NCBI RefSeq assembly: GCF_000258495.1
Contig: NZ_AJLG01000007.1
Coordinates: 1 to 54,393, forward strand
Source of the DNA: Pedobacter agri PB92
GTDB lineage: Bacteria > Bacteroidota > Bacteroidia > Sphingobacteriales > Sphingobacteriaceae
Length of the DNA stretch: 54,393 bases
Direction of reading: 5' to 3'
The first letter of the stretch is position 1. The number at the start of each line of letters is the position of its first letter. This document shows positions 44,848 through 53,245 of the stretch, in pieces. The position numbers and the translations under genes are program-made. Below the pieces are notes generated by a model. That model was given only the letters and a program-made list of their open reading frames with translations. It had not been told where the DNA came from and searched no databases.

Positions 44848-45792
44848 CTAGGCAGATTTCATCATCGCGATATGCGATAGATAATCCGAATACGTCAATT
44901 GTAAACCAGATCTTAAATCAATCTGGTGTTTCCAGCCTAAACTATGTAATTTGCTTACATCCATTAATTTGCGAGGGGTACCATCAGGCTTAGTGGTGTC
45001 AAATTTTATATCGCCATTAAAGCCTATTGTATTTTTGATTGTTAAAGCTAGTTCCCTAATCGTTAAATCTTCGCCGGTACCAATATTTACTAATCCAGCT
45101 TCATTGTAATTTTCCATTAAAAAGAAACAGGCATCTGCTAAATCATCTGCAAAGAGAAATTCTCTCATTGGCATGCCTGAACCCCAAATTTCCACCACAT
45201 CCATGTTATTGTTTTTTGCCTCATGAAATTTTCTGATCAGGGCAGGAAGTACGTGTGAGTTTTCGGGATGATAATTATCATTGTATCCGTAAAGATTAGT
45301 TGGCATAGCTGAGATAAAATTGCAACCGTATTGTGAGCGATAAGCTTCACACATTTTTATGCCTGCAATTTTAGCTATTGCGTAAGGTTCATTGGTTTCT
45401 TCTAATAAGCCTGTCAACAAATATTCCTCTTTTAATGGTTGAGGCGCTAGTTTCGGGTAAATGCAACTTGAACCCAAAAACATCAGCTTGTTAACATTGC
45501 TTAGATAAGATTGATGGATGATGTTGTTTTGAATGGCAAGATTTTCATAAAGGAAATCTGCCCTATAGGTGTTATTTGCTACAATTCCTCCAACTTTAGC
45601 AGCGGCTAAAAATACATATTCTGGTTTTTCCTGATCGAAAAATTCCACAACCGATAGTTGATTACGCAAATCGAGTTCCTGAGATGTTTTGGTAATAATA
45701 TTATTAAATCCTTCTCTTTCGAGTTTTCGGTAGATAGCGGACCCAACCATTCCGCGGTGACCAGCAATATATATTTTTGCGTTCTTTTTCAA
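44848..45792 (-). CDS. fcl: GDP-L-fucose synthase
   Basis: A 314-residue SDR epimerase/reductase that turns GDP-4-keto-6-deoxymannose into GDP-L-fucose with [23 protein letters not shown] is the family start. [10 protein letters not shown] lies near residue 62, the catalytic Ser/Cys region is [16 protein letters not shown] near residue 105, and [13 protein letters not shown] gives the YxxxK pair. It follows gmd directly (19 nt), as in most GDP-fucose operons. It implies fucose in at least one polymer. Confidence 0.96.
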   Translation of the reverse strand: MKKNAKIYIAGHRGMVGSAIYRKLEREGFNNIITKTSQELDLRNQLSVVEFFDQEKPEYVFLAAAKVGGIVANNTYRADFLYENLAIQNNIIHQSYLSNVNKLMFLGSSCIYPKLAPQPLKEEYLLTGLLEETNEPYAIAKIAGIKMCEAYRSQYGCNFISAMPTNLYGYNDNYHPENSHVLPALIRKFHEAKNNNMDVVEIWGSGMPMREFLFADDLADACFFLMENYNEAGLVNIGTGEDLTIRELALTIKNTIGFNGDIKFDTTKPDGTPRKLMDVSKLHSLGWKHQIDLRSGLQLTYSDYLSHIAMMKSA

Positions 45793-45811
45793 AGTGATAT
45801 AGTTATAGTTT

Positions 45812-46924
45812 CTATTCGAATTGATTTTTTACTTGATATCCTGCATCTTTCAACATAAGCTCTTTTTGAAAATGCTCAACGTCTGAAGCCATCATCTCTT
45901 TCACTAATGCAGAAAGATCATATTTGGGTTCCCAACCTAGTTTAGTTTTGGATTTTGTAGGATCTCCAATTAAAAGATCTACTTCAGTGGGGCGGAAATA
46001 CGCCGCATCAACAGCAACAACCTCTTTACCTATCTCAATCTGGAAATCTACATTTGTACAAGAAATAACAAAGGCTTTTTCATCTGCACCCTCTCCAACA
46101 AATTCAAGTTCTATCCCAACTTCCTGAAACGACATTTTCACAAAATCACGAACCGTAGTGGTTACACCTGTTGCAATGACATAATCTTCAGCAACATCTT
46201 GTTGTAAAATGCGCCACATGGCTTCCACATAGTCTTTTGCATGCCCCCAGTCTCTTTGTGCATCTAAATTTCCTAGGAATAATTTATCCTGAAGACCTAA
46301 TGCTATCTTGGATACAGCTCTGGTAATTTTACGCGTTACAAATGTTTCTCCCCTCAATGGACTTTCATGATTAAAAAGGATTCCATTACAGGCAAACATT
46401 CCGTAAGCTTCACGGTAGTTCACCGTAATCCAATAGGCATACATTTTTGCAACAGCATATGGGGAACGTGGGTAAAATGGTGTGGTCTCACTTTGTGGAA
46501 CAGCCTGAACTAAACCATATAGTTCAGAAGTCGAAGCCTGGTAAATACGTGTCTTTTTTTCCAAACCAAGTATACGCAATGCTTCCAATAGTCGTAAAGT
46601 TCCTATTCCATCGGCGTTAGCAGTGTATTCAGGAGTATCAAAACTCACTTTTACGTGGCTCATCGCACCCAGGTTATAAATTTCATCTGGCTGAACTTCC
46701 TGAACAATGCGAATTAGGTTAGTTGAATCACTAAGATCTCCATAATGGAGTTTGAATCGGATATCTTTATCATGAGGATCCTGGTAGAGGTGATCAATAC
46801 GATCGGTATTAAACATAGAACTTCTACGTTTGATACCATGTACTTCATAACCTTTTTCAAGCAATAACTCTGCTAAATATGCCCCGTCTTGGCCAGTGAT
46901 TCCCGTTATAAGCGCTTTTTTCAT
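45812..46924 (-). CDS. gmd: GDP-mannose 4,6-dehydratase
   Basis: A 370-residue SDR that makes GDP-4-keto-6-deoxymannose from GDP-mannose. Family marks are [57 protein letters not shown] and [20 protein letters not shown] with the catalytic Tyr and Lys, and [19 protein letters not shown]. It starts the gmd-fcl-ugd-uxs run. Its 5' region carries leader element copy 4 and separates it from manC. Confidence 0.97.
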   Translation of the reverse strand: MKKALITGITGQDGAYLAELLLEKGYEVHGIKRRSSMFNTDRIDHLYQDPHDKDIRFKLHYGDLSDSTNLIRIVQEVQPDEIYNLGAMSHVKVSFDTPEYTANADGIGTLRLLEALRILGLEKKTRIYQASTSELYGLVQAVPQSETTPFYPRSPYAVAKMYAYWITVNYREAYGMFACNGILFNHESPLRGETFVTRKITRAVSKIALGLQDKLFLGNLDAQRDWGHAKDYVEAMWRILQQDVAEDYVIATGVTTTVRDFVKMSFQEVGIELEFVGEGADEKAFVISCTNVDFQIEIGKEVVAVDAAYFRPTEVDLLIGDPTKSKTKLGWEPKYDLSALVKEMMASDVEHFQKELMLKDAGYQVKNQFE

Positions 46925-47001
46925 ATTTTACTAATAGTTTTATTTGATCGATTTGGATCTGTGATACCGTTTACTAAATTATTTATAGTTCAAAATTGAA
47001 A

Positions 47002-47013
47002 CAATAGCCCTTT
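47002..47013 (-). promoter_or_regulatory. Shared polysaccharide leader element, copy 4 (gmd)
   Basis: Minus strand AAAGGGCTATTG, 77 nt before the gmd start, in the 124-nt gap after manC. The core is intact. The left hairpin arm is weaker (ATGGT can pair with GCTAT, with a larger loop). Confidence 0.5.
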
Positions 47014-47048
47014 ATTACCATGTATTTTGGAACCAATTAATGATGGTT

Positions 47049-48131
47049 TTACTGGTACTCTGCTCCAAACTGTTCAACCACAGAATTTGATACTTTTTTA
47101 ATTTCCTGCTCGAGTGGTTTAGGATATATTAGTAATACGTCGCCATCATCAACCACTATGAAATTACTTAGGCCTTTTACTACAGCAATTTTATTGCTGG
47201 GCAATTGGATAATGCAATTTTGTGTATCTTTTAGCAGTGATGCCTTCCCATTAAAGGTATTGCTGTCGATATCTTTCTCCATTACATCATGTAGGGATGC
47301 CCATGTTCCCAAATCCGACCATCCAAAATCTCCGGTAATAGTGTACACATTATCGGCCTTTTCCATAATGGCATAATCAATCGATATATCATTTGATAGT
47401 GGATAATTATCTGAAATAAATTTTGTTTCACTTTCTGTATTGTATACGTCTGCCTGATTAAAAATTGAAAACAGTTGCGTTGCATGTTTTTCAATTGCTG
47501 TAAGTATTGACTTCACGTTCCAGATAAATATGCCTGCATTCCAAACATAATCACCACTTTTTAGAAATGCTGTAGCCTTATCAAGGGATGGTTTTTCTAG
47601 AAATTCTGTAACCTTGTAAATCTTTGTACCAGAGGACTCAAACTTAATATAGCCATAACCAGTATCTGGTCTAGTTGGTGTGATACCCAAGGTAATCAAA
47701 GCATCGTGATGAGTAGCAAAATAAAGAGCTTCCGTTAAACTTGAAATGAATACCTCTTCATTTAAAATTAAATGATCTGAAGGTGCAATGATGATATTCG
47801 CATTCGGATTGAGCGAGGCGATTTTGAAGGTGGCATAAGCGATACAGGGTGCTGTGTTTCTTCTGCAGGGTTCAGCTATAATGTTTTTTTTAGCTTGGGC
47901 ACCAATTTGAAGTTCAATGATGTCGGTGTAAATCTCGTTGGTTAAAATGTAGATATTTTCCGCTGCACAAACTTTAAGAAATCTTTGATATGTTAATTGC
48001 AATAACGATTTTCCACTACCCAGAATATCGATAAATTGTTTTGGAAAACTGTTTCTGCTTTTTGGCCAGAATCTACTGCCAACACCACCGGCCATGATTA
48101 AAACGTATGTGTTATTATCCCTACTGTGCAT
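47049..48131 (-). CDS. manC: Mannose-1-phosphate guanylyltransferase
   Basis: Makes GDP-mannose from mannose-1-phosphate and GTP. The 360 residues have the pyrophosphorylase signature YVLIMAGGVGSRFWPKSRNS with FPKQFIDILG, then IIAPSDHLI near residue 108, KVTEFLEKPSLDKA near residue 175 and the WNAGIFIWNV motif near residue 195. It is the short form without the phosphomannose isomerase domain. It supplies the gmd-fcl pathway. The 5' region carries leader element copy 5 and starts just after the dxs terminator. Confidence 0.95.
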   Translation of the reverse strand: MHSRDNNTYVLIMAGGVGSRFWPKSRNSFPKQFIDILGSGKSLLQLTYQRFLKVCAAENIYILTNEIYTDIIELQIGAQAKKNIIAEPCRRNTAPCIAYATFKIASLNPNANIIIAPSDHLILNEEVFISSLTEALYFATHHDALITLGITPTRPDTGYGYIKFESSGTKIYKVTEFLEKPSLDKATAFLKSGDYVWNAGIFIWNVKSILTAIEKHATQLFSIFNQADVYNTESETKFISDNYPLSNDISIDYAIMEKADNVYTITGDFGWSDLGTWASLHDVMEKDIDSNTFNGKASLLKDTQNCIIQLPSNKIAVVKGLSNFIVVDDGDVLLIYPKPLEQEIKKVSNSVVEQFGAEYQ

Positions 48132-48252
48132 CTGCTTATATTGATGGATTATATTGTCTGGAGTAAAATAAATCTAAATTAGATATTGGTGAAAAAATGA
48201 ATTTAGAGTATTGAATACTTTACTGCAAATAACCACTTAAATAGCAAGCCCA

Positions 48253-48265
48253 ACAATGGCCCTTT
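48253..48265 (-). promoter_or_regulatory. Shared polysaccharide leader element, copy 5 (manC)
   Basis: Minus strand AAAGGGCCATTGT, one base different from the common core (C for T). It is 122 nt before manC and only about 30 nt after the end of the dxs terminator. A partial left arm (AGCC) can pair with GGGC. A small hairpin (GTTAT/ATAAC) precedes it. Confidence 0.45.
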
Positions 48266-48290
48266 ACGGCTAGGTTATCTTTCGGCATAA

Positions 48291-48324
48291 CAAAAAAAGG
48301 CAATAACGGTTAAGTTATTGCCTT
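48291..48324 (-). terminator. Terminator of dxs
   Basis: A perfect 11-bp stem AAGGCAATAAC (48297-48307) with GTTATTGCCTT (48314-48324), loop of 6 nt, followed on the minus strand by seven T. It starts 22 nt after the dxs stop. Confidence 0.92.
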
Positions 48325-48346
48325 TATATTAATCAGGTGAAGTTAA

Positions 48347-50275
48347 TTACCCCACCATACTATCCGTTACTCTTTTGAATCCAACTTTCCTCACAGCATT
48401 AACAATAGCATTTTTATCATAGCCGCATTCTGCCCAAAGTTCTGGTTGTTCGCCATGTTCCACAAACTGATCAGGAATACCCAATCGGATCACATTTGAA
48501 GTATAACCATGATCGGCCATAAATTCTAAAACAGCTGAACCAATGCCACCTGGAAGTGATCCATCTTCTACAGTGATCACATGTTTATATTTTGAGAATA
48601 CCTCATGGAGCATCTCTTCATCTAAAGGCTTAACAAATCTAAGGTCGTAGTGCGCCGGGTAGATACCTTCACTATTTAGTTCTGAACGTGCTTCAACAGC
48701 AAAATTGCCCACATGACCAATGGTTAGTAACGCTACATCTTCGCCATCACAAATCTTGCGGCCCTTGCCGATTTCCAAAGTTTTAAATGGCCTTTTCCAG
48801 TCGGGCATCACACCGTTTCCACGAGGATAACGAATCACGAACGGCCCCATGTTTTCTTGTTGGGCGGTATACATAAGGTTGCGCAATTCTTCTTCGTTCA
48901 TTGGCGAAGAAATGATCAGATTTGGTATACAACGCATGTAGGCAATATCATAAGCGCCATGATGCGTAGCGCCATCAGCACCAGCTAATCCTGCTCTATC
49001 CAGACAAAAGACAACATTTAATTTTTGTATAGCCACATCATGAATGACCTGATCATAGGCCCTTTGCATGAAACTTGAGTAGATGTTACAAAATGGAACC
49101 AATCCTTGTGCAGCTAATCCAGCTGAAAAAGTAACCGCATGTTGTTCCGCTATACCCACATCAAAAGCTCGCTTGGGCATGGCTTTCATCATAATATTTA
49201 ATGATGAGCCGGAAGGCATTGCGGGAGTTATTCCAACAATTTTATCATTCGCTTCTGCGAGTTCGACCATCGTATGTCCAAAAACATCCTGATATTTTGG
49301 AGGTTGTGGTTTATCTGGAACACTCTTTTTGATCTCACCAGTAATTTTATCGAACAAACCTGGGGCATGCCATATGGTTTGATCTTTTTCTGCCAATGCA
49401 AATCCTTTACCCTTAACTGTAATACAGTGTAATAATTTAGGGCCCGGAATAGCAGATAAATCTTTAATCGTTTGCGCTAAACGTTTAACATCATGGCCGT
49501 CAACAGGTCCAAAATATCTGAAATTTAACGCCTCAAATAAGTTGCTTTGTTTTAATAACGTACCCTTAATACTTTTTTCTATTTTCTTTACGTACTTATG
49601 TGCATTTGGCCCTAGTTTAGAAAGGCCAGCCAGCACACTCGATATATCATCGCGGAAGCGATTATAAGATTTTGATATGGTAATACTTGTTAAATACTCC
49701 TTTAGGGCACCAACATTGGGGTCGATTGACATGCAGTTATCATTTAAGATAACCAGTACGTTGCTGTTTTCGATTCCCGCATGATTCAAACCTTCAAAAG
49801 CTAAACCAGCAGTCATTGCGCCATCTCCAATAACTGCAACATGCTGTCGGTTCGATTCTCCCTTCAACTGTGAAGCAACTGCCATGCCTAAGGCCGCAGA
49901 GATCGAAGTAGAGGAGTGGCCAACCCCAAAAGTATCATATTCACTTTCCGAAATTTTAGGAAATCCACTTATTCCTTTATATATGCGGTTGGTATGAAAT
50001 AATTCTCTTCTGCCGGTGAGTATTTTATGGCCATAAGCCTGATGACCTACATCCCAAACAAGCTTATCGTAAGGGGTGTTCAAAGCATAGTGAAGTGCTA
50101 CAGTGAGTTCCACAACACCTAAACTTGAGCCAAAATGGCCACCATTTACACTCACTACATCAATAATATATTGACGTAATTCTTGGCTTATTTGTTCTAA
50201 GTCAGATTCGCTATATTGCTTTAAGTCAGCAGGATAGTTGATTTTAGATAATAGGGGGCCAGCTTTAACTTGCAT
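48347..50275 (-). CDS. dxs: 1-deoxy-D-xylulose-5-phosphate synthase
   Basis: First step of the MEP isoprenoid pathway, joining pyruvate and glyceraldehyde-3-phosphate with thiamine diphosphate. A 642-residue protein, normal length. [20 protein letters not shown] carries the N-terminal catalytic His. The TPP motif is [18 protein letters not shown] with NDNCMSI, then [15 protein letters not shown] and [15 protein letters not shown]. It is a housekeeping gene that borders the polysaccharide super-locus. The pathway also feeds undecaprenyl phosphate, the carrier used by the locus. Confidence 0.98.
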   Translation of the reverse strand: MQVKAGPLLSKINYPADLKQYSESDLEQISQELRQYIIDVVSVNGGHFGSSLGVVELTVALHYALNTPYDKLVWDVGHQAYGHKILTGRRELFHTNRIYKGISGFPKISESEYDTFGVGHSSTSISAALGMAVASQLKGESNRQHVAVIGDGAMTAGLAFEGLNHAGIENSNVLVILNDNCMSIDPNVGALKEYLTSITISKSYNRFRDDISSVLAGLSKLGPNAHKYVKKIEKSIKGTLLKQSNLFEALNFRYFGPVDGHDVKRLAQTIKDLSAIPGPKLLHCITVKGKGFALAEKDQTIWHAPGLFDKITGEIKKSVPDKPQPPKYQDVFGHTMVELAEANDKIVGITPAMPSGSSLNIMMKAMPKRAFDVGIAEQHAVTFSAGLAAQGLVPFCNIYSSFMQRAYDQVIHDVAIQKLNVVFCLDRAGLAGADGATHHGAYDIAYMRCIPNLIISSPMNEEELRNLMYTAQQENMGPFVIRYPRGNGVMPDWKRPFKTLEIGKGRKICDGEDVALLTIGHVGNFAVEARSELNSEGIYPAHYDLRFVKPLDEEMLHEVFSKYKHVITVEDGSLPGGIGSAVLEFMADHGYTSNVIRLGIPDQFVEHGEQPELWAECGYDKNAIVNAVRKVGFKRVTDSMVG

Positions 50276-50467
50276 TCAGTAGTTGGGTAAAAAACAAGAT
50301 ACAAAGTAAGGTATTTTTGTTTTAATACAGAAGAAAAATCGCATCCCTTCCTGATTATCTTCAATTAAGCAGAATTATTATTCGGATCTTTAATACGATA
50401 TACACGGTGAATGTCTAAATGTGTAGTATTAAAACTACTTTATAGAAGTTTATGTATATACTTTATC

Positions 50468-50475
50468 TATATTTG
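50468..50475 (+). promoter_or_regulatory. Possible -7 box (TATATTTG) before the 63-residue gene
   Basis: It matches TAnnTTTG exactly and would give a leader of about 80 nt. The -33 region is unclear (TTTATG at 50449). Confidence 0.4.
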
Positions 50476-50563
50476 TGGCATCATTTTCTACCATATTACT
50501 GAGTTGGTCGACTTGTGTTCGCGATAGATAAAAAAAGTACCACATTAGTAAAAAAAACATCCC

Positions 50564-50755
50564 ATGCTAAATTTAACACACTCAACCCCTGTAAACAAAC
50601 TTAACAAAGTTAAGATTGGTGATGAAATTGTTGATGAGTACAACTCTCAAGGTAAAGTTGTTAAAATCAGGAAATCTGTAGTAAATGATGCCAGAGAATT
50701 CCTTTTTCATTTAGATTCCAGACAAACCATCTACATCTTGAGTAATGGAATTTAA
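50564..50755 (+). CDS. Small protein of unknown function, 63 residues
   Basis: Not recognised. The sequence has alternating hydrophobic and charged residues (NKVKIGDEIVDEYNSQGKVV, then REFLFHLDSRQTIYILSNG), which reads as a small beta-strand-rich barrel or KOW/SH3-like fold. There is no signal peptide or membrane helix. It has its own likely promoter and lies 63 nt before scpA on the same strand, in the gap left by divergent dxs. Whether it is translated is not proven by the sequence. Confidence 0.6.
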   Translation: MLNLTHSTPVNKLNKVKIGDEIVDEYNSQGKVVKIRKSVVNDAREFLFHLDSRQTIYILSNGI

Positions 50756-50818
50756 TTTCTGCTTTTAATTCGTAGAAGTGCTGATTACGTCTCGCTGTTA
50801 TTTATTATTTTTGTTTAA

Positions 50819-51565
50819 ATGCAGTCTGAGAATTTTGAAATCAAACTTCCTGTTTTTGAAGGTCCCTTCGATTTACTTTTGTTTTTCATCGAACGAGATG
50901 AGCTAAACATTCAGGACATCGAGATTGCGAAAATCACTAATGATTTCCTGGCTTATATTCACCAGCTTTTGGCCCTAAATGTAGAAGTTGCCAGCGAATT
51001 TATCCTCGTGGCAGCAACTTTAATGCGGATCAAATCCAAAATGCTGCTGCCTCGCATTGAGGTTGACGAATCAGGTGTTGAACTTAACCCCGAACAAGAC
51101 TTAATTGCCAGGCTTATCGCCTACAAACAGTTTAAATCTGCTGCTGAAGAATTGAAGGTTTTTGAAGAAACCAGAATGCAGCAGGAGCGAAGAGGTAACA
51201 TTGAATATGATTTATCACTTGCCGCGGAATCCTCTTCTCATCAGGACGAATTGCTATCGCTTGATTTATACAAGTTGTTAACTATATACCACCGCACCAT
51301 GCAAAAGTATGAGTTGCGTAGCGAAGAGGTTAAACATACCGTTGTACAATATCCTTACACTATTGAACAGCAAAAACATTTCATCTCCAACTTACTAAAC
51401 ATCAATAAGCAGATTGATTTTGCTTTAGTACTCAAGAATTCAGAGAACAAGGTTCATTTCGTATACAACTTCTTAGCGATCTTAGAAATGCTGCAGCAAC
51501 AGATTATTGAAATTACTATCGGAAGCGGCTTTAATAATTTCAAGGTGAAATCATTACCTGAATAG
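50819..51565 (+). CDS. scpA: Segregation and condensation protein A
   Basis: The kleisin subunit that bridges SMC heads in the chromosome condensation complex. A 248-residue protein in the normal range. The N-terminal signature FEIKLPVFEGPFDLLLFFIE is followed by DIEIAKITNDFLAYIHQL, then ASEFILVAATLMRIKSKMLL, which forms the SMC-neck helix bundle. The C-terminal winged helix is the last 60 residues (NKVHFVYNFLAILEMLQQQI). No scpB is in the window. It is a housekeeping gene outside the polysaccharide region. Confidence 0.95.
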   Translation: MQSENFEIKLPVFEGPFDLLLFFIERDELNIQDIEIAKITNDFLAYIHQLLALNVEVASEFILVAATLMRIKSKMLLPRIEVDESGVELNPEQDLIARLIAYKQFKSAAEELKVFEETRMQQERRGNIEYDLSLAAESSSHQDELLSLDLYKLLTIYHRTMQKYELRSEEVKHTVVQYPYTIEQQKHFISNLLNINKQIDFALVLKNSENKVHFVYNFLAILEMLQQQIIEITIGSGFNNFKVKSLPE

Positions 51566-51693
51566 CGTTGCGAATGTCACATTTTGGAATCTTTGCAATT
51601 GTTTGGTTTTACGCTCACTGTTAACTCAAAAAGGCAAACTTTTCGGGCAGCAATTTAACTCCTATTCAACCACTTCGTTAACGATTAATTTCT

Positions 51694-51701
51694 TACTTTT
51701 G
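51694..51701 (+). promoter_or_regulatory. Likely -7 box of glyA (TACTTTTG)
   Basis: TACTTTTG followed by CACAAAA is a very typical Bacteroidota promoter core. It sits 26 nt before the ATG, giving a leader of about 20 nt. The -33 part is weak (TTCG at 51674). Confidence 0.55.
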
Positions 51702-51727
51702 CACAAAAAATACAAACCTATATAAGG

Positions 51728-52999
51728 ATGAAACGCGACACCCAAATTTTTGAACTTATTGATAAAGAATTAAACCGCCAAGAGCACGGTTTAGAACTTA
51801 TCGCATCAGAAAACTTTGTAAGCAAGCAGGTAATGGAAGCTGCTGGTTCTGTACTGACAAATAAATATGCAGAAGGATTGCCAGGAAAACGTTACTATGG
51901 TGGTTGCCAGGTGGTAGATGTAGTAGAACAAATTGCAATAGACAGAGCTAAAGAATTATTTGGCGCTGCCTGGGTTAACGTTCAGCCTCACTCAGGTGCT
52001 CAGGCAAATGCTGCTGTTATGCTGGCTATTCTTCAGCCGGGCGATAAAATTTTAGGGTTCGACCTTTCTCATGGAGGTCACTTAACGCATGGTTCGCCGG
52101 TAAATTTCTCCGGTAAATTGTACCAGCCTTTATTTTATGGCGTAGAGAAAGAAACTGGTTTAATTGATTATAAAAAACTGGAAGAAGTTGCTTTAGCTGA
52201 AAAACCAAAATTAATTATCTGCGGTGCGTCAGCGTATTCACGTGAGTGGGATTACGCTTTCATTCGCTCAGTAGCCGATAAAATCGGTGCTTTGGTATTG
52301 GCTGATATTTCACATCCGGCAGGTTTAATTGCTAAAGGTTTATTGGCAAACCCACTTCCACACTGCCATATCGTAACCACTACTACACATAAAACATTGC
52401 GTGGCCCTCGTGGCGGAATGATTATGATGGGTAAAGATTTTGAAAATCCTTGGGGCTTGAAAACACCAAAAGGTGAAACCCGAATGATGAGTAATTTATT
52501 AGATATGGCTGTTTTCCCAGGAACTCAGGGTGGTCCGCTTGAGCACATCATCGCTGCGAAGGCAATTGCTTTCGGAGAAGCTTTGACAGAAGAATATGGT
52601 GCTTATATCAAACAGGTAGCGGCAAACGCACAGGCCATGGCGAAAGCATTCGTGGCGAAAGGTTATGGTATCATTTCTGGCGGTACAGATAACCATTTAA
52701 TGTTAATCGACCTTCGAAATAAAAATATCACCGGTAAAGTGGCAGAGAACGCATTGGAAAGAGCTGAAATCACTGTAAACAAAAATATGGTTCCTTTTGA
52801 TGATAAGTCACCTTTTGTTACATCAGGAATTCGCGTAGGTACTGCCGCCATCACCACTCGTGGTTTAAAGGAAGCGGAGATGGAAAAAATTGTTGATTTA
52901 ATTGATCAGGTACTAACCAATCCTGAAGATGAAGCCAATATCAACGCAGTTAAAGCTGAGGTAATTAACTTGGTAAGTGCGTTCCCACTTTATAAATAA
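51728..52999 (+). CDS. glyA: Serine hydroxymethyltransferase
   Basis: PLP enzyme that interconverts serine and glycine with tetrahydrofolate, feeding one-carbon metabolism. A 423-residue protein, standard length. [20 protein letters not shown] at the N-terminus, [16 protein letters not shown] near residue 45, and [19 protein letters not shown] near residue 220 with the PLP-binding Lys. [10 protein letters not shown] lies near residue 195. The start is supported by a close promoter and family alignment. A terminator follows. Housekeeping gene. Confidence 0.98.
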   Translation: MKRDTQIFELIDKELNRQEHGLELIASENFVSKQVMEAAGSVLTNKYAEGLPGKRYYGGCQVVDVVEQIAIDRAKELFGAAWVNVQPHSGAQANAAVMLAILQPGDKILGFDLSHGGHLTHGSPVNFSGKLYQPLFYGVEKETGLIDYKKLEEVALAEKPKLIICGASAYSREWDYAFIRSVADKIGALVLADISHPAGLIAKGLLANPLPHCHIVTTTTHKTLRGPRGGMIMMGKDFENPWGLKTPKGETRMMSNLLDMAVFPGTQGGPLEHIIAAKAIAFGEALTEEYGAYIKQVAANAQAMAKAFVAKGYGIISGGTDNHLMLIDLRNKNITGKVAENALERAEITVNKNMVPFDDKSPFVTSGIRVGTAAITTRGLKEAEMEKIVDLIDQVLTNPEDEANINAVKAEVINLVSAFPLYK

Positions 53000-53022
53000 C
53001 TTATAATCGCATTTAGTTTCAG

Positions 53023-53054
53023 AAAGCAACTTCATTTATTTGTAGTTGCTTTTT
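53023..53054 (+). terminator. Terminator of glyA
   Basis: A 9-bp stem, AAAGCAACT (53023-53031) with AGTTGCTTT (53044-53052), with a 12-nt loop and a T run. It begins 24 nt after the stop. Confidence 0.85.
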
Positions 53055-53138
53055 GTTTTAAGCGTCTTTTCGAAAATTTAAAACTGTAGGGTTCCGATTT
53101 AGCGATTCATGCTAATGACTTGTACGAGATAAAAAGTA

Positions 53139-53173
53139 AAGGGCCGATATCCTTAGTAGAAATATCGACCCTT
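53139..53173 (-). terminator. Likely terminator of the beta-helix gene at the right edge
   Basis: AAGGGCCGATAT (53139-53150) pairs with ATATCGACCCTT (53162-53173) with one mismatch. On the minus strand it is followed by a T-rich stretch (TACTTTTTATC). It lies about 73 nt after the stop at 53246. Confidence 0.6.
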
Positions 53174-53245
53174 ACCATCTAAATTAACGCTCTCAATTAT
53201 ATAAACGGGCGCAATGAGAAATTGTTTTAACGACTTTGAAAAAAG

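Noticed and set aside
50806..50813. TATTTTTG as a promoter for scpA
   Set aside because: It matches TAnnTTTG but would start the transcript at or after the start codon. In an AT-rich gap such matches are expected by chance.
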